A stretch of DNA of 64,000 bases from Xanthomonas hortorum pv. pelargonii (GTDB taxonomy: Bacteria > Pseudomonadota > Gammaproteobacteria > Xanthomonadales > Xanthomonadaceae): contig NZ_CP098604.1 in NCBI RefSeq assembly GCF_024499015.1, positions 3,658,001-3,722,000 on the forward strand, read 5' to 3'. Under the pieces are notes generated by a model. That model saw only the letters and a list, made by a program, of their open reading frames with translations, did no database searches and was not told the origin of the DNA. Made by a program: the position numbers and the translations under genes. Each line of letters begins with the position of its first letter. Within the stretch, counting starts at the first letter, position 1. Below are positions 44,288-55,086 of the stretch, piece by piece.

Positions 44288-45112
44288 TTACCGATCCACG
44301 CCACCGCATCGGCCAGCCTGGAGATTGGCCTGCAGTGCCGGCCGGATCAGCTTGGGCTCGGGCAAGGTGGCATCGCGCGCCTGCCGCTGCGCCACGAACG
44401 CCTCGATCTCGACGCCATCGCGCACATGGATATTGCCGCGCCGCTGTTCGCCAATGCTGGTCTGATGCGCCACAGCGCGGCCGCCCGGGCCGTAGTCGTG
44501 GCAGACGAACACACGGGTGTCTTCCGGCAGCGCATACAGGCGCTGGATCGAGGCAAACAATTGCCGCGCATCGCCACCGGGGAAATCGCAGCGCGCCGTG
44601 CCCGCGTCGGGCATGAACAACGAATCGCCGGGAAACAGCGCATCGCCGATCAGATACGCAATGCTGTCGCTGGTATGCCCGGGCACCGCGATGACGCGCG
44701 CCTGGATGCCGCCGAGCTGGAAGCGTTCGTCATCTGCGAACAGGTGATCGAACTGCGAGCCATCGGCGCGGAAGTCCTCTGGCAAGGCATAACGCGGTGC
44801 GAGTGTCTGTTGCACATCCCGAATGCCTTCGCCGATGCCGATGCGCGCCTGTGGCCAGTGTTGTTTGAGCCATTGCGCGGCAGACAGGTGATCGGCATGC
44901 GCGTGGGTTTCCAGCAGCCATTGCACCTGCCAGCCGTGTTCGGCGATGGCATCGACGATGGCCTGCGCGGCGTGCGTGCTGACCTCGCCGGTGTCGGCCG
45001 CATAGTCCAGCGCCGGGTCGATCACCGCCGCTGCACCGGTTGCCGCATCGGCGACCACATAGGTGAAGGTATTGCTGTCGGCGTGGAAGAACGCAAGGAC
45101 TTCGGGCTGCAT
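44288..45112 (-). CDS. Metallo-beta-lactamase fold hydrolase, ETHE1/Blh-like
   Basis: A 274-residue cytosolic MBL-fold protein. The metal motif THAHADH places His70, His72, Asp74 and His75; GHTSDSIAYLIGDALFPGDSLF holds the third-site histidine and bridging Asp, and FVCHDYGPGG the final histidine. The sequence resembles persulfide dioxygenases (ETHE1) and the Blh protein of Xanthomonas/Xylella sulfide detoxification more than glyoxalase II. The start at 45112 has GGAG six bases upstream. It follows the S1/P1 nuclease stop by 13 bp, so the two are co-transcribed. Sulfur dioxygenase activity is inferred. Confidence 0.85.
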   Translation of the reverse strand: MQPEVLAFFHADSNTFTYVVADAATGAAAVIDPALDYAADTGEVSTHAAQAIVDAIAEHGWQVQWLLETHAHADHLSAAQWLKQHWPQARIGIGEGIRDVQQTLAPRYALPEDFRADGSQFDHLFADDERFQLGGIQARVIAVPGHTSDSIAYLIGDALFPGDSLFMPDAGTARCDFPGGDARQLFASIQRLYALPEDTRVFVCHDYGPGGRAVAHQTSIGEQRRGNIHVRDGVEIEAFVAQRQARDATLPEPKLIRPALQANLQAGRCGGVDR

Positions 45113-45125
45113 CGGCGTCTCCATC

Positions 45126-45938
45126 TCAGGGGGTAGCCAGCGCCGCATTGAGCACGGCGGCGAGTCGGTCGCCGGCAAGCCGTAATTGCGTCTCGGCGAT
45201 CGGACGATAGGTGGCGATGTAGTTATCCGGCAATACATGCTCGCTCGGATACACGCCCGGCGTGATCGCGATCTTGCACGACGCCTGCGCCCAGGCAGCA
45301 GCGGGCGGCGGCAGCACCGGAGAAATTGCAGCGGCAGCCGGCAACGCCAGCAGACGTGGCAGATATGCATCGTCGCTGAGGTGGCTGTCGTTGAGCATGC
45401 CGCTGTCCCACAGCGCATGCAGGTTGCTGCCCTTGCCATCGACCTGCAGCTGGAACGTGTTGCCGCCCTTGTCGTGCGCGTAGCCGGCATGCATGGGCTG
45501 GTGGATGTCGCCGACAAAATGCACCACGAACTTCAATGCCTGCCGCCGCACGTCCAACGGCTGGCTGCGATCGGCAAGCAACGCGGTTTGCTGCTCGAGC
45601 GCGGCGATCACGCAATTGCCATCCGGGCAGTCGCGCGCCGGCACGTAGCCGCACTCGTGTTCGCCCAGGTTGACGTAATGCCAGGGCCCGGAGCGCTTGC
45701 CCAGATCCGGATCGTGTTCGCGCAGTTCATCGGCCCAGGTCGCGACCCCGGCCAGGCTCGGATGCGACTCGCCTGCCAGCAATTGCGCCACCTGCGCACG
45801 CGCTTGCGGCGTCAGTTCGGTTTCTGCAACGCGCGCCACCAAGCGGTGACCCTGCGGGCCCCAGGCGAATGCGGCGATGGGCTGGAGTGCCGCAACGGCG
45901 GCGGCAAGAACGACAACATAAGGGGAGAAAGTCTTCAT
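45126..45938 (-). CDS. S1/P1 family zinc-dependent nuclease, secreted
   Basis: A 270-residue enzyme that degrades single-stranded nucleic acid and removes 3' phosphates. After a signal peptide (VVVLAAAVAALQPIAAFA) the mature protein is predicted to begin at Trp26 (WGPQGHRLVARVA), which in this family uses its N-terminal amine as a zinc ligand together with His31. Other zinc-site histidines are visible in GPWHYVNL and FVVHFVGDIHQPMHAGY. The ATG at 45938 gives this signal peptide; an upstream in-frame codon would not. It likely scavenges phosphate and nucleosides outside the cell. Operon with the MBL gene. Confidence 0.92.
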   Translation of the reverse strand: MKTFSPYVVVLAAAVAALQPIAAFAWGPQGHRLVARVAETELTPQARAQVAQLLAGESHPSLAGVATWADELREHDPDLGKRSGPWHYVNLGEHECGYVPARDCPDGNCVIAALEQQTALLADRSQPLDVRRQALKFVVHFVGDIHQPMHAGYAHDKGGNTFQLQVDGKGSNLHALWDSGMLNDSHLSDDAYLPRLLALPAAAAISPVLPPPAAAWAQASCKIAITPGVYPSEHVLPDNYIATYRPIAETQLRLAGDRLAAVLNAALATP

Positions 45939-46026
45939 CCCGTAATTGTACGCATCGCTTTGGGACGGTTTGATGGCCGTCCCCATCGCACGACAGCCAC
46001 GCCTCAGCGCGGCGTCTGCAATACGA

Positions 46027-46641
46027 TCAGAAATACACCAGATACGACACACCGTAGGTCAGCGGATCGATCTTCGCCTTGCCCAGCCGCGCGCCGTTGA
46101 AGTCGACGTTGCTTTGCGAGCCGGCCCAGCGCGCATCCACGCGCAGGCCGCTGCGTTCGTTGAAGATGAAGTCCACGCCGACATGCGCGGTGGCGCCCAC
46201 CGAATCGTCGAAGCTCAGATCGCCATTGCCGAATGCATCATCGACGTCTTCACCGAGAAAGGTGGTGTAGTTGATGCCCACACCCACGAACGGCGACACC
46301 GTGCCGTAGCCGTTGATGTGGTACTGCAACAGCACGCTCGGCGGCACCGACCAGTAGCTCCCTACCTTGCCGATGCCGTCGAGTTCCAGATCGTGCTTGC
46401 CCGCTACGGCGGCATGCACCTCGATGCCGAGATTGTTGCGAATGAAGTATTCGTAGGTGAACGACAGCGCTGGTGCGCCCTTGATCTCGGCACGCGTGCC
46501 GCCGAAGGTGCCGCTGTCGGATTTGGGCGAGACATAGCCGGCACCGTAGCCGGTCGTCCAGTGGCCGGCCGACTGTGCAAGGGCGGGTGTGGCCGAAGCG
46601 GCCAGTGCGATGGCGAGGGCGGTACGGATCAGCATGCTCAT
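46027..46641 (-). CDS. ompW: OmpW family outer membrane protein (copy 1)
   Basis: A 204-residue small beta-barrel with a signal peptide (TALAIALAASATPALAQS). OmpW hallmarks are a sheet of alternating residues, TFEYFIRNN-like FTYEYFIRNNLGIEVHAAV, PPSVLLQYHINGYGTVSPFVGVGINY and the C-terminal DPLTYGVSYLVYF ending in Phe. These eight-stranded barrels carry small hydrophobic compounds across the outer membrane. The start is ATG 46641. The neighbour upstream (46758-47381) is a paralogue of the same length and orientation, indicating a tandem duplication. Confidence 0.92.
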   Translation of the reverse strand: MSMLIRTALAIALAASATPALAQSAGHWTTGYGAGYVSPKSDSGTFGGTRAEIKGAPALSFTYEYFIRNNLGIEVHAAVAGKHDLELDGIGKVGSYWSVPPSVLLQYHINGYGTVSPFVGVGINYTTFLGEDVDDAFGNGDLSFDDSVGATAHVGVDFIFNERSGLRVDARWAGSQSNVDFNGARLGKAKIDPLTYGVSYLVYF

Positions 46642-46657
46642 GGAATCCCCGGTAGGT

Positions 46658-46689
46658 CGGACAGGCGGTCGACGTGACCAACCTGTCCG
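46658..46689. repeat. 8-bp inverted repeat upstream of ompW copy 1
   Basis: CGGACAGG (46658-46665) and CCTGTCCG (46682-46689) are perfectly complementary with a 16-nt spacer, within 20-50 bp of the ompW copy 1 start. It could be an operator; weak support. Confidence 0.3.
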
Positions 46690-46757
46690 CAACTCCGGCG
46701 GTGGATGCACGTCCCTGGACGCCCAGTGTGCCAGAGATGCACCGCGTACGCAGTGGA

Positions 46758-47381
46758 TCAGAACCGGTGCACGTACGCCACGCCATAGACCAGCGGGTCG
46801 ATGTTGACCGTGCCGATGCGGTTGCCATCGAGGCTGGCTTCGGTGTCGATATCGATCCAACGCAGGTTCACGCGCAGTGCGCCGCGCTCGCTGAGCTTGT
46901 AGTCCACGCCTGCATGCAGCGCCAGACCCCAGGAATCGTCCAGTTCCAGATCGCTGCCGGCCAGCGCGCCGCGGGTGTCGGTGCTGAAGAACCGCGTGTA
47001 GTTGATACCCGCGCCAACGAACGGCGAGAGCTTGCCCTGGCTGTTGAAGTGGTACTGCAGCGAAATCACCGGCGGCAGATGCTTGGTGCTGCCGACGCGC
47101 CCCATGCCGCGGAGCGCGATGTCGTGCTCGAACGGCAGCGCAGCCAGAACTTCGATGCCCAGGTTGTCGGCGATGAAGTATTCCGCAGTGAAGGTCGGCT
47201 TGATGTCCTTGCCGACGTCTGCTTCGAGCGTGCCGCCGACCAGACGGCCGTTATCGGATTTGGGCGCGACCTGGTGGGCGCCGACGGCAACCGTCCAGTC
47301 GCCTTTGGATTGAGCCAATGCGGGGACGCTGGCAAAGCTGGCGGCCAGGCCGGCGAGCAGAAGGGTAGAGCGCATGCGCAT
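46758..47381 (-). CDS. ompW: OmpW family outer membrane protein (copy 2)
   Basis: A 207-residue OmpW paralogue: signal peptide (LLLAGLAASFASVPALAQS), then DWTVAVGAHQVAPKSDNG, FTAEYFIADNLGIEVLAAL, PPVISLQYHFNSQGKLSPFV and the terminal DPLVYGVAYVHRF. It precedes copy 1 in the direction of transcription with 116 bp between. A perfect FNR-type palindrome lies 61-74 bp upstream of its start, consistent with the known oxygen control of ompW in enterobacteria. Whether copy 1 is read from the same promoter is unclear. Confidence 0.92.
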   Translation of the reverse strand: MRMRSTLLLAGLAASFASVPALAQSKGDWTVAVGAHQVAPKSDNGRLVGGTLEADVGKDIKPTFTAEYFIADNLGIEVLAALPFEHDIALRGMGRVGSTKHLPPVISLQYHFNSQGKLSPFVGAGINYTRFFSTDTRGALAGSDLELDDSWGLALHAGVDYKLSERGALRVNLRWIDIDTEASLDGNRIGTVNIDPLVYGVAYVHRF

Positions 47382-47441
47382 AGAAATTCTCGTTGTGTGC
47401 AGAAGATGGAGTAAGTCTTGTGGGTTTGCCCGACGGCTGCC

Positions 47442-47455
47442 TTGATCCTGATCAA
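47442..47455. promoter_or_regulatory. FNR-type binding site upstream of ompW copy 2
   Basis: TTGATCCTGATCAA is an exact match to the FNR consensus TTGAT-N4-ATCAA. Its centre is about 67 bp before the ompW ATG. The surrounding 47382-47668 gap shows no other gene. Confidence 0.7.
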
Positions 47456-47668
47456 TCCGTTGGCGCCATGACGCTGTGGGTCATGCAGCGGTGTGAGCAG
47501 GAGCTGGCATTGACAACAGCGGTGCGCGCCGTGGCGGTGATCGCACCGGCGCATCGCGTCCGAGGTGCAACGCGATGCGCTTGGCGCAAGCGGCGGCGGG
47601 GGAGGAGCGCCGACGCTTGCGTGCGCGATGGAGCAGGCCGCGAGCGGATGGCTGCAGGGATCGAGCAC

Positions 47669-48181
47669 TTACTTGACCTTGGCGACCTGGGGCGCATCCA
47701 CTTCCGGCATCGCCGAGCTGTGGTGGTTGATGATCAGCCACTTGTCGTCACGCTTTTCGTACACGAAGGTGTAGCGCGCCTGCACCTTGCTCTTCTTGCC
47801 GTCCTTGTCGGTCAGCGTGAAGGTATAGACACCGGCGTCCACCGCGCTGTCTTCATCGAGTACGCGCACGGTGCGGTAGTTGACGACGCCCTGCGGCTTC
47901 TTGGTCAGGAACATCTCGAAGTACTTTTCGATCTGCGCCCGCGAAGCGCGCACTTCGTTGGAGACGGTCGGCAGCAGCACACCGTCCGGTGCATACAGGT
48001 CGGCAACCTTGTGCGGGTTGCCGGTGGCCAGCGCCGCGTTCCAGGTGTCGAACAGTGCAGCCACTTCGCGCGCTTCGCCATCGGCGGGCAGCGTTGCCTT
48101 TTCGGTGTAATGCATCACGCCGCCAGCCAGCGCCGGGGTGGCGGCCAGAGCCAGAACCAGAGAGAGAAGGGTGCGACGCAT
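47669..48181 (-). CDS. Secreted NTF2-like protein (CaMKII-association-domain/SgcJ type)
   Basis: A 170-residue exported protein: signal peptide (TLLSLVLALAATPALAGG) followed by one NTF2-like alpha/beta cone (EVAALFDTWNAALATGNPHK; VADLYAPDGVLLPTVSNEVR; then QARYTFVYEKRDDKWLIINH). The pattern matches the DUF4440/CaMKII_AD and SgcJ/EcaC groups. Such proteins bind small ligands or act as isomerase-like enzymes; no catalytic residue can be named. It is encoded upstream of the ompW pair on the same strand, with 287 bp between. Confidence 0.85.
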   Translation of the reverse strand: MRRTLLSLVLALAATPALAGGVMHYTEKATLPADGEAREVAALFDTWNAALATGNPHKVADLYAPDGVLLPTVSNEVRASRAQIEKYFEMFLTKKPQGVVNYRTVRVLDEDSAVDAGVYTFTLTDKDGKKSKVQARYTFVYEKRDDKWLIINHHSSAMPEVDAPQVAKVK

Positions 48182-49764
<1,583 letters not shown>

Positions 49765-49788
49765 ATCGCGCGCTTAGGCGACGCGTTG

Positions 49789-49821
49789 AAGGCCCCGGCA
49801 TGCCGGGGCCTTTCGTTTTTT
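49789..49821 (+). terminator. Rho-independent terminator after gapA
   Basis: AAGGCCCCGGCA/TGCCGGGGCCTT, a perfect 24-base palindrome at 49789-49812, followed by TCGTTTTTT. Confidence 0.92.
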
Positions 49822-49981
49822 GTCTGTCGGAATGTGATGTGCACATGCGCCGTCACCGCTTCGTCGCCAGTACAAGATGTGGACTTTGAGAGGCTCACGT
49901 GCGCTAATTTGCGCGCACGGCGGCCGTTCCCGTGTCGTGTACGAAGGATCGGGGAACTCCATGGATCGAGAGAACATAACG

Positions 49982-50452
49982 ATGAATAAATTTCTGGCGG
50001 GCGCATTGGCGCTCGGTGTGGTGATTGCGTTTTCGGCTCCGTTGAACAGCTGGGCGGCGAAAAAGCAGAGCGGTACGCCGGCCTGGATGAATGCCGATGG
50101 TGAAGTGATCAAGTCGTCCGACGTCGAGGCCGGCTATGGCGAGACCGTCAAGGGCGTCAACGATTACGAAGGCGAAATCACCGGCAAGCCTGCGCCGGGC
50201 AGCAAGTTCACCCAGTTGCAGATCGGCATGCCGATGAAGCAGGTGACCGATCTGATCGGGCAGCCGGACGACCAGGGTTCCTATGTGACTGGCAAGGCGT
50301 TCATTCCGTTCTTCTTCGGTGGGGACCGTTACCGGTACGAGATGGCCTACAAGGGCCAGGGCCGTCTGGTGTTTGCCGGCAAGTCGATGGGTACCGGCGG
50401 CAACCTGGTCTGGATCATCCATAACAAGAACGACAGCGGCTACCGCGAATAA
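49982..50452 (+). CDS. Exported BamE/SmpA-fold protein
   Basis: A 156-residue protein with a cleavable signal (MNKFLAGALALGVVIAFSAP...SWA). The domain contains GSKFTQLQIGMPMKQVTDLI and GQPDDQGSYVTGKAFIPFFF, close to the BamE/SmpA pattern (LxxGMxxxQVxxLLGxP), although there is no lipobox Cys, so it is periplasmic or loosely bound rather than a lipoprotein. A phosphate- or protein-binding role is possible; function is unassigned. The start is uncertain: ATG 49961 is in frame seven codons earlier. A terminator follows. Confidence 0.75.
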   Translation: MNKFLAGALALGVVIAFSAPLNSWAAKKQSGTPAWMNADGEVIKSSDVEAGYGETVKGVNDYEGEITGKPAPGSKFTQLQIGMPMKQVTDLIGQPDDQGSYVTGKAFIPFFFGGDRYRYEMAYKGQGRLVFAGKSMGTGGNLVWIIHNKNDSGYRE

Positions 50453-50457
50453 GTTTG

Positions 50458-50486
50458 AAACGCCCGGTTCTCCGGGCGTTTTTTTT
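50458..50486 (+). terminator. Rho-independent terminator after the BamE-like gene
   Basis: Perfect 10-bp stem AAACGCCCGG / CCGGGCGTTT with loop TTCT (50458-50481), T-run to 50486. Confidence 0.93.
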
Positions 50487-50635
50487 GGCGCGCTTGCGTA
50501 CGTGCAGCCATTGCGTCCCGGAGCTGCTGACGTCATCGCGTTGCAGGGCTTTCCCCCCGGCTTGGCTGCCCAGACGCGTCCTGAGCCTGTATGGTTCGCG
50601 CATTCGGCCGGATGCCGACTCAGGGGGTTGCTGCG

Positions 50636-53411
50636 TTGGAAACGATGATCGGGCTGGTAGTGCTGTTTCTGCTTGCGTTGCCGGTGGGATTGGTGATCGC
50701 ACTGGTGTGGATTGCCGGGTTGCGGCGACGCGTGGATTCGCTGGAGCAGCGGCTTGCGCAGTGGCAGGCCAGCGGACGGGGCGGGGGCCGCGGATGCGGC
50801 GGCGGTGCATTCGCCAATGCCAACGCCTTTCAGGGCGTGGGAGCCGCAGCAAGACGCATCCGACGTCGGTGTGTCTACATTTGGCGAACCCGACTCGCCT
50901 CGCGCAGCAGACCTGCAAGCTGCACCGGTGCCTGTCGTGACGATGCCGCCATCATTGCCGGCAGAAGCTCTCGCGTCTTCGGCAGCGCGCAGCACTGGCG
51001 ATGCGCCGACTTCGTCCACTGCGCCTGCACAGTCTGATCCACAGCAGCAACCGCACTACATCCCATCCGAACCCGGCCCGATCTCGCGTGCCGCCAGCGC
51101 AGTGAAGCGCTGGTTCACCGAAGGCAATGTGCCGGTCAAGGTCGGCATGCTGGTGTTGTTGGCCGGTGTGGCGTCGCTGTTGAAGTACGCCAGCGACCAG
51201 GGCTGGATGCGCATGCCGGTCGAGCTGCGGCTGGCCGGGATCAGCGTGCTGGCATTGGCCGGCCTGGTGTTCGGCTGGAAGCAACGGCTGCAGCGCCCGG
51301 GCTTTGCGTTGGCCTTGCAGGGTGGCGCCATCGGCGGCTTGTTGCTCACCGTGTTCGCCGCCTTCAAGTTGTATGGATTGCTGGGCGCCGGCCTGGCGAT
51401 GGGGATCAGCGTGGTGCTGATTGCCGGCATGTGCGTGCTGGCGGTGGTGCAGGATTCGCGCACGCTGGCGGTGCTCGGTGTATTGGCCGGCTTCCTCGCG
51501 CCGATCTGGCTATCAACCGGCAGCGGCAATCATGTTGCACTGTTCTCGTATTACGCCGTGCTCAACGCCGGCATCGTGGCGATCGCCTGGACGCGTCCGT
51601 GGCGGGTGCTGAACCTGCTCGGATTCGCTTTCACCTTCGGCATCGGCACGCTGTGGGGCGCGCTGCAATACAGCCCGGCAAAATTCGCCAGTACCGAGCC
51701 GTTCCTGCTGCTGTTCTTCGCCATGTATGTGGCGATTCCGGTGCTGCATGCGCGTCGCGGCGATGGCAGTGCAGGCAAGGTCATCGACGGCAGCCTGTTG
51801 TTCGGCACACCGCTGGTGGCGTTCGCGTTGCAGGCGCGTCTGCTGGAAGGCGATCGGTTGCCGCTGGCCTTGTGCGCGCTGGCCGTGGCAGTGCTGTATG
51901 CAGGTCTGGCGAGCTGGCTGCTGCGGCGTGCCTCCACGCGCTTGCTGGGCGAAGCACACGCGATGCTGGCGGTGGGCTTTGCAACGCTGGCGGTGCCGTT
52001 GGCATTGTCGGCGCGTGCCACCGCCAGCGTGTTCGCACTCGAAGGTGTGGGCTTGTTGTGGTGGGGCTTGCGGCAGCAGCGACGCATCTCGCAGTTCAGC
52101 GGTGTGGCGCTGCAGTTGCTTGCGGCGGTCGGCGTCGCCTTCGGCGTGGATGCGTGGCGTTACGACGTGTTGGCCATTGCAAATGCCACCTGCATGAGCA
52201 CCTTGCTGCTTGCCATTGCCGGCTGCGCCAGTGCCTGGTTCCTGCGCGATGCAGGGCAGCCACGGCGTGCACTGGTTGCGTATCTGTGGGGGCTGGGCTG
52301 GTGGGCGTTCTTTGGCATGCACGAGATCTTCAGTTTTGCTGGCGATCTGCGCAGCGAACCGGATCTGCTGCTGGGCTTTACCGCGCTTACGCTGTGGATT
52401 GCGGCCGAAGTGCATCGTCGTCGCCCCGCAACGGCGTTGGTGTGGACAGTGATGTCCGGGCTGGCGCTGGCCGTGCCGCTGGCGCTTTGGCAGAGCCATG
52501 CGCATACCCAGCCGTTCGCGCATTGGGGCGCGTTGGCGTGGTTGGCGTTTGCGTTGGCCGGTGCGCGTGCGCTGTGGTGCTTGCGCATGCAGCACGGTGC
52601 CGGCGCTGTGGCCGCGCAGTTCATCTGGTGGTTGCTGTGGCCGTTGGTGGTGTCGTTGGGCGCAGCCTGGTTGGCCGATGCATTCCTGCTTGCCAACGGC
52701 TGGCGCTGCTCATTGCTCGCCGCGCCCTGGCTTGCCGTGGCGGCCGTGGGTCTGCTGCGTTGGCCGTGGCTGGCGTGGCCGCAGGGGGCAAGCTTCGATC
52801 CTGCGCGCAATGCCTTGCTGAGCTGTGTGTTCGCAGTGCTGGGCATCGGTTGGTTGATCGTGTTGCTGGATCCGGTGAGCGCCGCGCCATTGCCGTGGCT
52901 GCCCGTACTCAACCCGGCCGAGCTGGCGCAACTGGCCGTGCTGGCCTTGCTTGCGCGTTGGGCATGGTCTGCGCAAGCGCCGTTGGCCTTGCAACGGTGG
53001 CGTGTGACGGCGCTGGGTGTGCTGGGCTGGGTGTTGATCACCGGCAGCACCTTGCACAGCGTGCATCACTGGGGTGGTGTGGCGTGGGATGTGTCCTTGA
53101 TCAACGCCACCTTGTCGCAGACCAGCCTGACCATCGTGTGGAGCGTGCTGGGCGTGCTGGGCTGGGTGATCGGCTCGCGTCGCGGTCAACGCGGTCTGTG
53201 GTTGGGTGGGGCGTTGTTGATGGGCCTGGTATTGGCCAAGTTGGTGTTGGTCGATCGCCAGCATCTGGGCAACTTGCTCGGCATCGGCTCGTTCATGGCC
53301 TACGGCCTGTTGTGCACCGTGGTGGGCTATCTGGCACCGGCGCCGCCGCGTCAGGCGGTTGCTGAAGAACATGCTGTCGCAGACGATGGCGTCGAAAAGG
53401 ATCAGGCATGA
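50636..53411 (+). CDS. DUF2339 multi-pass membrane protein, frameshifted in a G-run
   Basis: The N-terminus (ETMIGLVVLFLLALPVGLVI...SLEQRLAQWQASGR) is read in one frame from TTG 50636 (AGGGGG eight bases upstream) or ATG 50645. The rest, GAADAAAVHSPMPTPFRAWE onward with over twenty hydrophobic helices (e.g. VGMLVLLAGVASLLKYASDQ, the DUF2339 hallmark), is read in the +1 frame to 53411. The shift lies in GGGGCGGGGG at 50778-50787; removing one G joins the parts seamlessly. So this is either a real broken/phase-variable gene or an assembly error. The long part alone is open from 50712. It overlaps the DUF3999 gene by four bases, its usual partner. Function unknown; perhaps cell-envelope related. 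Confidence 0.85.
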
Positions 53412-54766
53412 AAGCGAGACAATGGGGATGGCTGCTGCTGGTGCCGCTGATGGCGCAAGCAGCCGATGTGCGCCAGGACTATCGTCAGCAATGGCCGTTG
53501 CAGGTGGCCGGCTCGGATGCCGGCATGTATCAGCTGAGCTTGAACGATGCGCTCTATCGCAGCGCAGATGACGCAGGGTTGCGTGATGTCACGGTGATCG
53601 ATGCGCGTGGCGAAGAGGTGCCAACTGCATTACTCGCCGTGGACGCAGCGCCAGCCGTCGCGCCACGCCGGCAGCGCTTGCCGTTGTTTGCGCTACCGGC
53701 GGGTGCGGCGCCTGCCAACGGCGATCTGCAGCTGATTGCCGAGCGCGATGCCAGTGGCGCGGTGCGCCGGCTGGAAGGCCGTTTTGCCACCGGCACATCG
53801 GTAGCTGCGGGCGCCGGCGGCAGTTGGCTGATCGATGCCAGCGCATTGCGCGATCGTGTGCGTGCGCTGTGGCTGGACTGGGACGGCAACACACCGGTGC
53901 AAGCCCAACTGCGCGTGGAAGGCAGCGACGATCTGCGCGACTGGCGCGTGCTCGCTTCCGACGCCACCGTGATGGCGCTGGACAATCAGGCGCAGCGCCT
54001 GCAGCAACGGCGCATCGCATTGGACGAGGGCGCTCGTTATCTGCGCATCGTGCCGGTGTCGGGCGAGTTGCCGGCCTTGCGGGTGGTCGATGCAGAACTG
54101 GACGGCATCGCCGCGCCCACCCACTCCGAATGGCTGGAGCTGCCGGGCACTGCGCAGGACGCAGCCGTGGTCTACGTCCTGCCGGGGCGCTTCCCGATCA
54201 CCCAGATCGATGTCGGCGGTGGTCAGGCCGAAGCGGTCGAATGGATCGTGGAAAGCCGCGACGCCGACGATGCGCCGTGGCAGCGCCGGGCCGGGCCGTG
54301 GTTGGCCTATCGCCTGGGCAATGGCGCGGCGGCCGCCTCGCCGCCGCAAGTGCTGTCTGCACCGGTGCGCGATCGTCAGTGGCGGCTGCTCGCCGCACAA
54401 GGGCGCAGTACTGCGGTGCCGACGCTGCGTGTGGGCTACCAGCCGGAGCGGGTGATGTTTCTCGCGCAGGGCCAGCCGCCGTATGCCGTGGTTGCCGGCA
54501 GCGCGCGCGTGCAACGCGGTGAAGCGCCGCTGGCCTCAATGCTGCAGGCATTGCGCCGCGAACGCGGTGCGCAGTGGCAACCGGCCCAGGCCAGCGTCGC
54601 TGCGCAGGCACAGCCGCTGGCTGGTGACGTGGCGTTGCAGCCGGCCGCCACCCCACGCGACTGGAAGCAGTGGTTGCTCTGGGGCCTACTGGTTGGCGGC
54701 GCCTTGCTGGTGGGCGGTTTCGCAGTGAGTCTGCTGCGTAGCTCGGCGGCCAATCGCAACGCCTGA
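53408..54766 (+). CDS. DUF3999 domain exported protein
   Basis: A 452-residue protein with a signal peptide (GWLLLVPLMAQAAD) and a C-terminal membrane helix (WLLWGLLVGGALLVGGFAVSL). The body is beta-rich with a family-typical LWLDWDGNTPVQAQLRVEGS segment and LPGRFPITQIDVGGGQAEA. DUF3999 genes almost always follow DUF2339 genes, and here the start overlaps the DUF2339 stop (ATGA). The two products probably form an inner-membrane/periplasm complex of unknown role. Confidence 0.88.
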   Translation: MKARQWGWLLLVPLMAQAADVRQDYRQQWPLQVAGSDAGMYQLSLNDALYRSADDAGLRDVTVIDARGEEVPTALLAVDAAPAVAPRRQRLPLFALPAGAAPANGDLQLIAERDASGAVRRLEGRFATGTSVAAGAGGSWLIDASALRDRVRALWLDWDGNTPVQAQLRVEGSDDLRDWRVLASDATVMALDNQAQRLQQRRIALDEGARYLRIVPVSGELPALRVVDAELDGIAAPTHSEWLELPGTAQDAAVVYVLPGRFPITQIDVGGGQAEAVEWIVESRDADDAPWQRRAGPWLAYRLGNGAAAASPPQVLSAPVRDRQWRLLAAQGRSTAVPTLRVGYQPERVMFLAQGQPPYAVVAGSARVQRGEAPLASMLQALRRERGAQWQPAQASVAAQAQPLAGDVALQPAATPRDWKQWLLWGLLVGGALLVGGFAVSLLRSSAANRNA

Positions 54767-55086
54767 TAACGAGGTGCGCCGCACTGCGGTTTGCCGCTGC
54801 GGCGCGAAGGTCCGACAATGGGCGTTCCCCGTCGCCAAGGCATCCGCATTGCCCGTCGTCTTCGACCGACCACCTCCCGCGTCGCCAGCCCTGTTGGCAG
54901 CGACATGCGTGACAGGCAATGTGCGATCCCAGCGATCTGCACGGGGACGCAACGGCAGCGTGCAACGGCTGTCCCAACCAAGCCACCTACCTGCGCAGCG
55001 CGCAGACGTCAGCGCTCTGCGCACTGGCGGCTTCTTCGATTCCCCATTCCCGATTCTCCATTCCCCAGACCTAGCGAGCTGACCCC
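54767..55086. other. 320-bp gap before pgk with one GAATCC-type repeat block
   Basis: No gene is supported. Bases 55037-55066 hold GATTCCCCATTCCCGATTCT and a further CCATTCCCC unit, the repeat family seen at 3401-3533, 7249-7271 and 24319-24505. It ends about 20 bp before the pgk ATG. No terminator was identified for DUF3999. Confidence 0.6.
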
